A stretch of DNA of 9,671 bases from Candidatus Dormiibacterota bacterium (GTDB lineage: Bacteria; Chloroflexota; Dormibacteria; Aeolococcales; Aeolococcaceae): contig PLAX01000147.1 of the NCBI GenBank assembly GCA_003135255.1, forward strand, positions 2,878 through 12,548, read 5' to 3'. Each line of letters starts with the position of its first letter. The first letter of the stretch is position 1. The notes under the pieces are model-generated. The model was given only the letters and a program-made list of their open reading frames with translations, was not told the DNA's origin and ran no database searches. Made by a program: the position numbers and the translations under genes. Positions 1 through 6,021 of this stretch are shown one piece after another.

Positions 1-921
1 GGGTACTGGGCGATCTTCGTGCTGGTGGGGATGTCGCAGCTCGTGGGCGGGTCGTGGCAGCCGCTCACCAGCGCGATGATGGCGCGCCTGGCCGGGGCCG
101 AAAGCCGCCACTCGCTGAACCTCGTCTACAGCCTCTCCATGAGCGGGATGATGCTGGTGGCTCCCGCCGCCGGGGCCCTACTCCTGCCCCTGGGCGGGGC
201 CGTCCCCCTGGTCGCCGGGGACGCGGTGAGTTTCGCGGCCGCGGCCGGCCTCTTCCTCTCGCTGCCGGCCACGCCGCGGATCGCGGGTACCTCGATGACG
301 GTGCGCGGCGCCGCCACCGGGGGATTCGCGGCGGTGGCCCGCCAGCCGATTCTGCGGGTGATCACACTCGGAGCGTTCTCGGCGACGCTCGTCATCACCG
401 CCCTGCAGGCGGCTCTGCCGGCTCTGGCGGCTGAGCGCTTCGGGAGCTCCGCCGACGCCGGCTTCTGCTGGGCGGCGGTGGGGCTGGGTGGGGTGATCGG
501 CTCGGTGATCGCACTCTGGCCGCGGCTCCAACGTCCGGGGGTCATCCTGCCGGGGATCGTGGTGGAGATCGCCTGCATCGGCGGGGTGGCGTTGGCGGGC
601 GCCCCGGCAGTCGACCTGCTCCTGCTGGTGGGGAACACCGTCGCGGCGAACATCACCACCATTGAGAGCCTGGTGATCGTCCAGAGCCAGGCCGGCGAGA
701 TGGTGGGCCGGGTGGAGGGCGCGGTGTCGACCAGTCGCTACCTGGGGATGACGACCGGGGCCACTCTGGCCTTGCTGCTGGCGCTAACGCTCCGATGGCA
801 GGTGCTGGTGGTCATCTTGGCGCTGGCTGGGCTTGCGCTCCTGGCCGGAGCGGGGGTGAGGCCGCAGGGATCCGCACCGCCGCTCCGGGCGCCATCGCCG
901 CTGGGCGAGATCCCGGAGTGA
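1..921 (+). CDS. MFS transporter, C-terminal part (5' end outside window)
   Basis: The frame is open from base 1 (reading GYWAIFVLVG) to TGA at 919-921, so about 306 residues of a longer protein are visible. The product is almost wholly hydrophobic, with some eight helix-like stretches separated by short polar loops. One loop is cytoplasmic-looking (near LPATPRIAGTSMTVRGAA). This fits the second to twelfth helices of a roughly 400-residue major facilitator protein. The phrase SMSGMMLVAPAAGALL followed by a GDAVSFAAAAGLFLSLP helix resembles the MFS_3/EntS-like group of drug and siderophore exporters, where a glycine/proline-rich helix 5 precedes helix 6. The substrate cannot be told. The last 20 or so residues are a Pro-rich cytoplasmic tail. 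An internal GTG at 19 is not credited as the start because coding continues upstream of it. No gene follows on the same strand for over 500 bp. The MFS call is firm; the subfamily is tentative. Confidence 0.85.
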   Translation, partial: GYWAIFVLVGMSQLVGGSWQPLTSAMMARLAGAESRHSLNLVYSLSMSGMMLVAPAAGALLLPLGGAVPLVAGDAVSFAAAAGLFLSLPATPRIAGTSMTVRGAATGGFAAVARQPILRVITLGAFSATLVITALQAALPALAAERFGSSADAGFCWAAVGLGGVIGSVIALWPRLQRPGVILPGIVVEIACIGGVALAGAPAVDLLLLVGNTVAANITTIESLVIVQSQAGEMVGRVEGAVSTSRYLGMTTGATLALLLALTLRWQVLVVILALAGLALLAGAGVRPQGSAPPLRAPSPLGEIPE

Positions 922-1016
922 GGCTCTGGATGCCACAAGGAGTACAGCCATTCCCAGCGAGCCGGCGCGGCGCAATTCGTCCCGTGGGGCGCCGGATGCA
1001 AACTTGCCGCGGGGGC

Positions 1017-1037
1017 CCCAACGGCAACCCCGTTGGG
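1017..1037 (+). terminator. Strong hairpin about 95 bp downstream of the MFS gene
   Basis: CCCAACGG (1017-1024) and CCGTTGGG (1030-1037) are perfect reverse complements around a 5-base loop CAACC. No T-run follows, so it is not a canonical intrinsic terminator. It could still end the MFS transcript as a U-less or Rho-assisted hairpin, or protect its 3' end. The structure is seen directly; its function is inferred. Confidence 0.4.
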
Positions 1038-1182
1038 CACCCTCCAATACTGACGTCTATACCAGGGCGGTGGGCCCGGCGTATCGGCGGACTACCACTC
1101 CCGGAAATAATCGCGCACGTCTCGCCCTCCATTCCCACTTCCCGACGGACCCCGGCGGAGGCCGTTGCTCCTGGTGGGCATT

Positions 1183-1224
1183 GTGACGCGTCAGTGGTCA
1201 GTTCGCAACACCCCCGTGACGCGT
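1183..1224 (+). promoter_or_regulatory. Paired GTGACGCGT direct repeat, candidate operator
   Basis: The 9-mer GTGACGCGT occurs at 1183-1191 and again at 1216-1224, a 33-bp step or about three helical turns. The first copy is part of a perfect 10-bp palindrome, TGACGCGTCA (1184-1193). The octamer GTGACGCG recurs in reverse orientation upstream of the response-regulator gene (3237-3244), and a near copy GTGACGCAT sits at 1460-1468 just inside the kinase gene. Helical phasing and recurrence at both two-component genes suggest a protein-binding site. No binding protein is identified. Confidence 0.4.
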
Positions 1225-1432
1225 TTCCGCGGTTCTGTGCCGGTGGTGGCTCATCTGGTGGTTGCGCGTCTCTGGCTGTGCTCAACCGGACCGCGAGCGG
1301 AGGCTGGGATGCGACAACGGTGCCGTCACACGACGTTCCCGTGATGGTGTGCGGCTCTACCGTCGCCGGCATGGGCGTGCGGACGCACACGTCTGGTCGG
1401 CCAGCGCCGAGTCCGAACGCGCCAATTGGGCT

Positions 1433-1438
1433 TACGCT
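1433..1438 (+). promoter_or_regulatory. Possible -10 box (TACGCT) for a leaderless kinase transcript
   Basis: TACGCT fits the TA-N3-T pattern and ends 6 bases before the ATG at 1445, which has no Shine-Dalgarno sequence upstream. Transcription would then begin at or next to the start codon. No convincing -35 hexamer is visible. It is the weakest match of the set of such boxes in this window. Confidence 0.3.
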
Positions 1439-1444
1439 GTCGCC

Positions 1445-3115
1445 ATGACCGGTGTGACGGTGACGCATACGCGCTTGCGAGCGGCGGTGGCGAGGGCCAG
1501 GGTCCTTCTGTGGGACCTGCCTCCGTCGCCCCCGCAGGGGAGGGTATCCGCGCGTCCGGAGCTGATCGCATATCTGGCAGGGCTGTATGCCGCGGCCGGG
1601 GCGCTAGGGCTGCTGGTGATGCCCTGGCGGGGGGATTGGGGCGCCGCCTGCGTCGGCGGGCTTTTGGTGGCGGCGATGGCCGCATACGCCGTCCCGAGCT
1701 TCGGCGCCGTGAGCGGACGCTGGTCGGCGTCCGGCTTCTTCCACCTCGCCTTCTCGTTCGCGGTCGGCCCGCTGGCGATCGTCGCAATGGCGGCGGCCCA
1801 GGCCGTCGCCGTCGCGGCGCGGCGGCGGCGGCCTGGAGTCCCGCGTGTGGCCTTCAACGTGATCAACGCATTCCTGTCGGACACAAGCGCCTGGCTGTGC
1901 TTCCGGGCGGTGGCGGGAGGTCACCTCGACCCCGTCACCCTCGCCATGGCTGGGGCGGTGGGCGGCCTCGTACATGCGTGTGTCAACAGCGTGCTGCTCT
2001 CAGGGGTGGTGTGGCTGGCCGGCGAGCGTACGAGCCTGCGCGTGGCGACCGGAGATCTGGTGAGGTTTGTGCCCATTGCGATGCCGTTTGGGGTCACGTC
2101 CGCGGCGGGGGTGCTCCTTTATCACGCCGAGGGGACCTGGGGCATCGTGGCCCTGCTGCTGCCCCTGGGGCTGGTCCAGGCCTCGATGGTGGCCCTGGCG
2201 CGCCGGGCACACACCGAGGCGCAGGCGCAGAAGCGGGAGGCCCAAGCTCTGCGTCGCGAGGCCCAGGCCCTCCGCCGGGCCGGCGACGCCTCGGAGGTGG
2301 AGCGCAAGAGGATCGCCGCCGACCTTCACGACAGCGTCATCCAGGACGTGACCGGCCTTCTGCTTCGCTCCAGCGCCATGCTGGGCCGCCTGTCCGACGG
2401 CGACGCCGAGGTCTGGTCACGAGAGCGCGTCGAAGCCTTCCTCAACTACACCCGCGACCTGGCGGGGCAGGCCGTCCAGGAGCTGAGGACGCTGATGATC
2501 GAGCTGGCGCCGCCCCTCCTCGACGAGGAGGGCCTCGCCTCCGCCCTGCGCCAGCTCCTGACCAGGCTCGACCGGGAGCAGATCTCCTGGGTGCTCGAGT
2601 GCCCGGAGGAGCCCCTGGATCAGAGGCACCAGCGGCTCGTCTACCGGGTGGTGCAGGAAGCACTGCGCAACGTGGTCAAGCATTCCCAGTGCCATAGCGT
2701 CTGGGTGACCGTGCGTCCCCAGGGTGGTCGGTTGGTCGCCTCGATCCGCGACGACGGGCGTGGGTTCTCCGCCGCGGAGCGGGCCGACCGCCGCAAGAAG
2801 GGCCATGCCGGCCTCGGCCTGCTGGGGCAGACCGTCCGCGACGGGGGCGGCGAGCTGACCATCACGTCGGTGCGTGGCAAGGGCACCACGCTCCGGCTGG
2901 TCATCCCGATGCTGCCGTCGCCGGCCCTCGAGGGCGAGGGAGGGGATGGGGCCGGCGCCTCCCCAACCCCGGATGCGACCCCGGCTGGCCACGAGCACGT
3001 CGACGACGGGGACGCCGACGGTCAGGCTGCGGAGCCCGGTCCGTCGGTGACCGGGAGGTCCAGGGTCCGCAAGCCCCCGGAGCGCACCCCGGGGACGTCC
3101 GTCTCGGCCCCCTGA
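1445..3115 (+). CDS. NarL-family membrane sensor histidine kinase
   Basis: The 556-residue protein likely autophosphorylates on histidine in response to an unknown membrane or intracellular signal and passes phosphate to a response regulator. About six or seven hydrophobic helices fill residues 39-252, forming an integral-membrane sensor with no large extracellular loop. A charged coiled coil of residues 253-285 with tandem REAQALR heptads leads to the HisKA_3 dimerisation helix ERKRIAADLHDSVIQD, with phosphoacceptor His295. The HATPase domain shows the N box (EALRN, Asn409), the G1 box DDGRGF from Asp436, and the glycine-rich GHAGLGLLG from Gly453. The last 65 or so residues are low-complexity and rich in Pro, Gly, Asp and Glu. 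The start at ATG 1445 was chosen because codon use upstream is not coding-like. A TTG at 1262 would add 61 residues. The receiver gene 210 bp downstream is the obvious partner. Confidence 0.9.
   Translation: MTGVTVTHTRLRAAVARARVLLWDLPPSPPQGRVSARPELIAYLAGLYAAAGALGLLVMPWRGDWGAACVGGLLVAAMAAYAVPSFGAVSGRWSASGFFHLAFSFAVGPLAIVAMAAAQAVAVAARRRRPGVPRVAFNVINAFLSDTSAWLCFRAVAGGHLDPVTLAMAGAVGGLVHACVNSVLLSGVVWLAGERTSLRVATGDLVRFVPIAMPFGVTSAAGVLLYHAEGTWGIVALLLPLGLVQASMVALARRAHTEAQAQKREAQALRREAQALRRAGDASEVERKRIAADLHDSVIQDVTGLLLRSSAMLGRLSDGDAEVWSRERVEAFLNYTRDLAGQAVQELRTLMIELAPPLLDEEGLASALRQLLTRLDREQISWVLECPEEPLDQRHQRLVYRVVQEALRNVVKHSQCHSVWVTVRPQGGRLVASIRDDGRGFSAAERADRRKKGHAGLGLLGQTVRDGGGELTITSVRGKGTTLRLVIPMLPSPALEGEGGDGAGASPTPDATPAGHEHVDDGDADGQAAEPGPSVTGRSRVRKPPERTPGTSVSAP
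2234..2275 (+). repeat. 21-bp tandem duplication encoding two REAQALR heptads
   Basis: The unit at 2234-2254 is followed directly by a diverged copy at 2255-2275. By hand 16 of 21 bases agree, and the differences are mostly at third codon positions, so both copies encode REAQALR. It lies in the signalling helix between the last membrane segment and the phosphoacceptor helix. One heptad is an exact coiled-coil turn pair, so gain or loss of a unit would preserve helix register. Confidence 0.65.
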
Positions 3116-3236
3116 CAACCCGCCGGCGCAATGGGCCGATTGCCGTGGCGCTCGGGTCATCGCAAACAGGCTCCCGAGGCCGAGGGCGGCTGGCGAACCG
3201 CTCGAGGTGAACGGCTGAGCACGGTCCGGTCGCTCT

Positions 3237-3244
3237 CGCGTCAC
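3237..3244 (-). promoter_or_regulatory. Reverse copy of the GTGACGCG motif upstream of the response regulator
   Basis: The plus strand reads CGCGTCAC, the exact reverse complement of the octamer found twice upstream of the kinase gene. It ends 28 bp before the candidate -10 box at 3273, placing it just upstream of or over the expected -35 region. That is a normal position for an activator or repressor site. No bound protein is known. Confidence 0.35.
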
Positions 3245-3272
3245 ACCCCGGCTGTAGAAGGTTCGCCGCCCT

Positions 3273-3304
3273 TACAATCGCCCTGCCGAGGTAGGGGACG
3301 GCAG
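3273..3304 (+). promoter_or_regulatory. Candidate promoter -10 (TACAAT) and 5'-UTR hairpin of the response regulator
   Basis: TACAAT at 3273-3278 matches five of six bases of the sigma-70 -10 consensus and stands out in very GC-rich DNA. No good -35 hexamer is seen at 16-18 bp spacing, which would fit an activator-dependent promoter. Just downstream, CTGCCG (3283-3288) and CGGCAG (3299-3304) form a perfect 6-bp stem with a 10-base G-rich loop. This lies in the probable leader, 21 bases before the start codon. The role of the hairpin is unknown. Confidence 0.4.
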
Positions 3305-3312
3305 CGTATGTA

Positions 3313-3317
3313 GAGGT
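3313..3317 (+). promoter_or_regulatory. Shine-Dalgarno site GAGGT for the response regulator
   Basis: GAGGT lies 8 bases before ATG 3326, at ideal spacing, and fixes that start. It contrasts with prfB, lpdA and the kinase, whose starts have no such site. Confidence 0.65.
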
Positions 3318-3325
3318 TTGCGCTC

Positions 3326-3730
3326 ATGGGCAGCAGCGGCAAGATCCGGCTCCTCATCGTCGACGACCATCCCGTCGTCCGCCAGGGGCTGGCCGACATC
3401 TTCGACCAGACCGAGGACATCCAGGTGGTCGGGCTGGCGGCTGACGGCGTCGAGGCGGTCACCATGAGCCTCAAGCACGAGCCCGACATCGTCCTCATGG
3501 ACCTATCCATGCCCAACATGGACGGCATGGACGCCACCCGATTCCTCCTCAAGTCGTGCCCCGACACGCGGGTGCTGATGCTCAGCTCCTTCTCCGGCAA
3601 GGAGCGGGTCAAGGAGGCGCTTCGCTCCGGCGCGGTCGGCTACCTGCTCAAGGACACCCCGACCGAGGAGCTGATCGCCGGGGTGCGCAGCGCCGTCAAG
3701 CACGGTCGCCGCTTCCGCGACATCGACTGA
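3326..3730 (+). CDS. Receiver-only (single-domain) NarL-type response regulator
   Basis: The 134-residue product is a complete CheY-like receiver: acidic pocket Asp13-Asp14, phosphoacceptor Asp59 in VLMDLSMPNMDG, switch Ser87, Tyr106 and the conserved Lys109 in GYLLKD. The sequence style (LLIVDDHPVVRQGL, ADGVEA) is that of NarL/FixJ-class regulators, which normally run to about 210-220 residues with a LuxR-type helix-turn-helix. Here the protein stops in the linker at GRRFRDID. Only 78 bp separate the TGA from prfB, so no output domain is hidden downstream. It is probably phosphorylated by the upstream HisKA_3 kinase. Output would have to be by protein-protein contact, by phosphate sinking, or through a separate DNA-binding partner. 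The start is supported by a GAGGT site 8 bases upstream. Receiver assignment is firm; function is open. Confidence 0.92.
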   Translation: MGSSGKIRLLIVDDHPVVRQGLADIFDQTEDIQVVGLAADGVEAVTMSLKHEPDIVLMDLSMPNMDGMDATRFLLKSCPDTRVLMLSSFSGKERVKEALRSGAVGYLLKDTPTEELIAGVRSAVKHGRRFRDID

Positions 3731-3757
3731 CCGCCCCTACCGGCCTGTCAAAGCCTC

Positions 3758-3772
3758 ACGGCCGGCGGCCGT
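3758..3772 (+). terminator. Compact hairpin after the response regulator
   Basis: ACGGCC (3758-3763) and GGCCGT (3767-3772) pair perfectly around a 3-base GGC loop, 27 bases after the response-regulator stop and before the prfB promoter region. No T-run follows. Its position between two separately expressed genes suggests a terminator role, but the missing U tract leaves this uncertain. Confidence 0.35.
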
Positions 3773-3792
3773 CTCCCCCGCAGGCCAGCGGG

Positions 3793-3798
3793 TACACT
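3793..3798 (+). promoter_or_regulatory. Candidate -10 box (TACACT) for leaderless prfB transcript
   Basis: TACACT ends 10 bases before ATG 3809, and no Shine-Dalgarno sequence lies between them. This is the geometry expected for a leaderless mRNA. No recognisable -35 element is seen. Confidence 0.45.
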
Positions 3799-3808
3799 CC
3801 ATCAGGCC

Positions 3809-4961
3809 ATGAGCGAGTTGTCGGTCCGAGCCAAGGAGGTCGCAGCCCGTGTAGCCGAGCTACAGGGCCACCTTTGACCTGGATTCCCGACGCTCCCGCG
3901 TGGCCGCCCTGGAGGCCCAGGTCGCCGATCCCGCGCTCTGGGACGACTCCCGGCGCGCCGCGGCGCTGACCCAGGAGCTCTCCCACATCCGGGAGGAGCT
4001 GTCCGGCTGGGAGGCGCTGACCCGCCGGGCGGCCGACGCCCGCGACCTGGCCGACCTGATGGGGGAGGAGGCCGAGAGCGACGAGCCGAGCGGCGACCCC
4101 GCCATGACCGCCGAGCTGACCGCCGAGCTGGACGAGATCGAGCGCGAGCTGAGCGCCCGTGAGGTCGACCTCCTCTACAGCGACCCCTACACCGACCACC
4201 CCGCGCTGCTCTCGGTGAAGAGCGGGGCGGGGGGGACGGACAGCCAGGATTGGGCCGAGATGCTGCTCCGGATGTATCTCCGCTGGGGGGAGCGCCACCG
4301 GATGGTGGTCGAATTCATCGAAGAGGCGGAGGGCGAGGAGGCGGGCATCAAGTCGGCGACCATCCGGGTGGAGGGGCGCCGCGCCTTCGGCCTGCTCAAG
4401 TCGGAGCGGGGCGTCCACCGCCTGGTACGGCTCAGCCCCTTCGACTCGGCTCATCGCCGGCACACCAGCTTTGTCCTGGTGGAGGTGACACCGGAGGTCG
4501 ACGACGACGTCAGCGTCGAGATCGACCCCAAGGATGTCCGTGAGGATGTGTACCGCTCCAGCGGCGCCGGCGGCCAGCACGTCAACAAGACGTCTTCGGC
4601 GGTCCGCCTCACCCACATCCCCACCGGGATCGTGGTGACCTGCCAGAACGAGCGCTCCCAGCACCAGAACCGCGACGTCGCCTGGCGGGTGCTGCGCTCG
4701 CGGCTGCTGGCGGTCGCCCAGGCGGCCCACGCCGAGCGCATCAGCGAGCTCAAGGGTGAGTCGCTGCCCGCCGAGTGGGGCTCGCAGATCCGCTCCTACG
4801 TCCTGCACCCGTACACCATGGTCAAGGACCACCGCACCGCCCACGAGGTGGGCAACGTCCAGGCCGTCCTCGACGGCGATATCGACTCCTTCCAGGAGGC
4901 ATACCTGCGCTGGGCCGCCGGCAATCTGGACGCGGTCCAGCATCCACCGCCACCCGATTAG
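3809..4961 (+). CDS. prfB: Peptide chain release factor 2 (RF2), with programmed +1 frameshift
   Basis: RF2 reads UGA and UAA stop codons on the ribosome and triggers release of the finished protein. The gene is in two frames: codons 1-22 run from ATG 3809 (MSELSVRAKEV...) to CTT at 3872-3874, where TGA stops the zero frame. Skipping T3875 continues as GAC CTG GAT through to TAG at 4959-4961, giving 383 residues, close to the usual 365-370. Diagnostic RF2 features are the stop-codon recognition tripeptide SPF (residues 209-211, bases 4434-4442) and the catalytic GGQ (residues 254-256, bases 4569-4577) in SGAGGQHVNKTSSAVR. An alternative reading that starts at GTG 3900 would lack the first part of the N-terminal domain. 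It stands alone between a hairpin and a 300-bp gap and is likely expressed from its own promoter. Expression is probably autoregulated through the frameshift. Confidence 0.95.
3864..3878 (+). other. RF2 autoregulatory +1 frameshift site (AGGG...CTT TGA C)
   Basis: The core CTTTGAC at 3872-3878 is identical to the classical prfB recoding heptamer: slippery CTT, a UGA stop, then C. An internal Shine-Dalgarno-like AGGG (3864-3867) lies 4 bases upstream of CTT, somewhat weaker than the AGGGGG known from Escherichia coli. When RF2 is scarce, ribosomes pause at the UGA and slip +1, making more RF2. When RF2 is abundant, translation ends after 22 residues. The site is seen directly; the mechanism is established for the family. 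Confidence 0.95.
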
Positions 4962-4972
4962 TCGCCGCAGCC

Positions 4973-4990
4973 GGCAGGGGCCGCCCCGCC
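4973..4990 (+). terminator. GC-rich hairpin just after prfB
   Basis: GGC-A-GGGG (4973-4980) pairs with CCCC-GCC (4984-4990) around a 3-base loop, with one bulged A, beginning 11 bases after the prfB stop. No T-run follows. It may end or protect the prfB transcript before the separate ftsE promoter region. Confidence 0.4.
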
Positions 4991-5035
4991 CGCAACGAGC
5001 CCCTCGGAGCCGGCCCACGGCACGTTCTCCGCGGC

Positions 5036-5041
5036 TATACT
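5036..5041 (+). promoter_or_regulatory. Candidate -10 box (TATACT) for the ftsE-ftsX-ctpA operon
   Basis: TATACT matches five of six bases of the -10 consensus in a stretch of almost pure GC. No clear -35 hexamer is present. A transcript starting near 5048 would have a leader of about 110 bases before the small ORF at 5162 and 210 before ftsE. A 5-bp hairpin (GGCGG 5055-5059, CCGCC 5064-5068) falls near its 5' end. Confidence 0.4.
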
Positions 5042-5161
5042 CGATCGGTCCCGCGGCGGGCAGCCGCCTCACCCCACGTCCCACCCACACCCCGTCCGGC
5101 CCTTCCCGGCTTCCCGATCCCCCGGGGAACCTCCGCTGAACGATCGGAACGTCACATCTCC

Positions 5162-5263
5162 ATGACCTCTCCCCCGATGCTCTCTGAGAGCGCGCCGGCC
5201 GGGCGCCGCCGCCGGACCCAGGACCCCCTGGCCACCACCGTCACGAGGTACCTCGGGCGGTGA
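5162..5263 (+). CDS. Possible 33-residue leader or small protein overlapping ftsE start
   Basis: An ATG at 5162 opens 33 codons (MTSPPMLSESAPAG then RRRRTQD..., ending TRYLGR) up to TGA 5261-5263. That stop overlaps the GTG 5260 start candidate of ftsE in a GTGA junction, the same type of 4-base coupling seen between the later operon genes. All but two sense codons end in G or C, as in the real genes here. There is no Shine-Dalgarno sequence before 5162 and no recognisable domain; the product would be basic and soluble. The frame is also open upstream of 5162 without a clear start, and high GC alone could produce the codon pattern. It may be a real small protein, a coupling leader, or noise. 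Confidence 0.3.
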   Translation: MTSPPMLSESAPAGRRRRTQDPLATTVTRYLGR

Positions 5264-6021
5264 GCCTCGCGGCGGTGATGCCACCGCAGGTCGGGCAGAA
5301 GCCGGATCCCGGGATGCGCCCGGTCATCTCCTTCCACGGCGTCAGCAAGACCTACCCCAACGGCACCGAGGCCATCCGGGACGTCGACCTCGCCATCTAC
5401 CAGGGCGATTTCTGCTTCGTCGTCGGCGCGAGCGGCTCCGGCAAGACGACCCTCGTCCGCCTTCTCATCCGGGAGGAGGTGGCCTCGACCGGCCGCATCT
5501 TCGTGGACGGTCAGGAGACCACCCGGATGACCCGGCGGCGGCTGCCCCGGCTCCGCCGCAAGTTCGGCATCGTCTTCCAGGACTACAAGCTGCTGCCCAA
5601 GCTGACGGTGGCGCAGAACGTCGCCTTTGCCCTCCAGGTCACCAAGCCGGGCCAGCGGCATCTCAAGGAGAAGGTCGAGGAGACCCTCTGGATCGTCGGT
5701 CTGGAGGACAAGCTCGACACCTTCCCCGACGAGCTCTCCGGTGGCGAGCAGCAGCGCGTCGCCATCGCTCGCGCCCTGGTCCACCGGCCCCGAATCTTCC
5801 TCGCCGACGAGCCCACCGGCAACCTCGACCCCGACACCTCATGGGGGATCGTCCAACTCCTGCTCCAGATCAACCACCGTGGCACCACGGTCCTGATGGC
5901 AACCCACAACCGCGAGATCGTCGACCTCTGCCGGCGCCGGGTCATCGCGATCGACTCCGGCCGGGTCGTCCGTGACGAGACCGAGGGCGGGTATCTTCGC
6001 GAGGGTGAGGCGACCATATGA
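5260..6021 (+). CDS. ftsE: Cell division ATP-binding protein FtsE
   Basis: FtsE is the cytoplasmic ATPase of the FtsEX complex, which sits at the division site and drives conformational changes that switch on peptidoglycan hydrolases. All ABC ATPase motifs are present (numbered from GTG 5260): Walker A GASGSGKT 56-63, Q-loop Gln107, signature LSGGEQQ 159-165, Walker B ending Asp183-Glu184 (LADEPTGN), and H-loop His216. The region VFQDYKLLPKLTV is typical of FtsE. The start is uncertain. GTG 5260 gives 253 residues, overlaps the small upstream ORF and has GAGG 11 bases upstream. ATG 5314 gives 235 residues beginning MRPVISFHGVSKTY, which aligns better with other FtsE proteins (about 220-230 residues). 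The end overlaps ftsX in ATGA, indicating translational coupling. FtsE is distinguished from other ABC ATPases chiefly by the adjacent ftsX. Confidence 0.93.
   Translation: MSLAAVMPPQVGQKPDPGMRPVISFHGVSKTYPNGTEAIRDVDLAIYQGDFCFVVGASGSGKTTLVRLLIREEVASTGRIFVDGQETTRMTRRRLPRLRRKFGIVFQDYKLLPKLTVAQNVAFALQVTKPGQRHLKEKVEETLWIVGLEDKLDTFPDELSGGEQQRVAIARALVHRPRIFLADEPTGNLDPDTSWGIVQLLLQINHRGTTVLMATHNREIVDLCRRRVIAIDSGRVVRDETEGGYLREGEATI

Larger units (their letters stand above)
922..1444. other. 523-bp intergenic region between the MFS gene and the histidine kinase
   Basis: I see no convincing gene here. Open frames exist on both strands, but they have mixed third-position bases and compositions rich in Arg, Pro and Gly with no recognisable domain. 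The stretch is visibly less GC-biased than the flanking genes. It contains a perfect 8-bp stem hairpin (1017-1037), two direct copies of GTGACGCGT 33 bp apart (1183 and 1216), and a possible -10 box just before the kinase start. The kinase frame is open upstream to a TTG at 1262. However, about a third of the codons in 1262-1444 end in A or T, which argues that this part is not translated. Confidence 0.6.

Noticed and set aside
1262..1444. Sixty-one-residue N-terminal extension of the kinase from TTG 1262
   Set aside because: About a third of its codons end in A or T, unlike the genes here. It has no domain and is rich in Arg, and ATG 1445 is a better start.
922..1444. Possible tRNA or other structured RNA in the large gap
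   Set aside because: No cloverleaf arms or T-loop consensus were found. Only the isolated hairpin at 1017-1037 stands out.
812..1468. Long minus-strand frame (218 codons) across the MFS end and the intergenic region
   Set aside because: It overlaps the MFS and kinase coding ends and has a Pro/Arg/Gly-rich composition with no motif. It is a typical GC-rich antisense frame.
1426..2697. Second long plus-strand frame (423 codons) inside the kinase gene
   Set aside because: It is Arg/Gly/Pro-rich and lacks motifs, while the kinase frame contains all the expected catalytic boxes.
3128..3143. Small hairpin GCAAT/ATTGC after the kinase stop
   Set aside because: The stem is only 5 bp with no T-run. 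It is too weak to call a terminator.
3131..3313. Sixty-codon plus-strand frame between the kinase and the response regulator
   Set aside because: It has no Shine-Dalgarno, a basic low-information composition, and overlaps the candidate promoter and leader hairpin of the response regulator.
3809..3877. prfB read as a broken gene (pseudogene) because of the in-frame TGA
   Set aside because: CTTTGAC with an upstream AGGG is the conserved RF2 recoding signal, and the downstream frame is full length and intact.
3756..5090. Long minus-strand frame of 444 codons opposite prfB
   Set aside because: prfB is certain from its SPF and GGQ motifs. The antisense frame has no recognisable domain and follows the GC periodicity of prfB.
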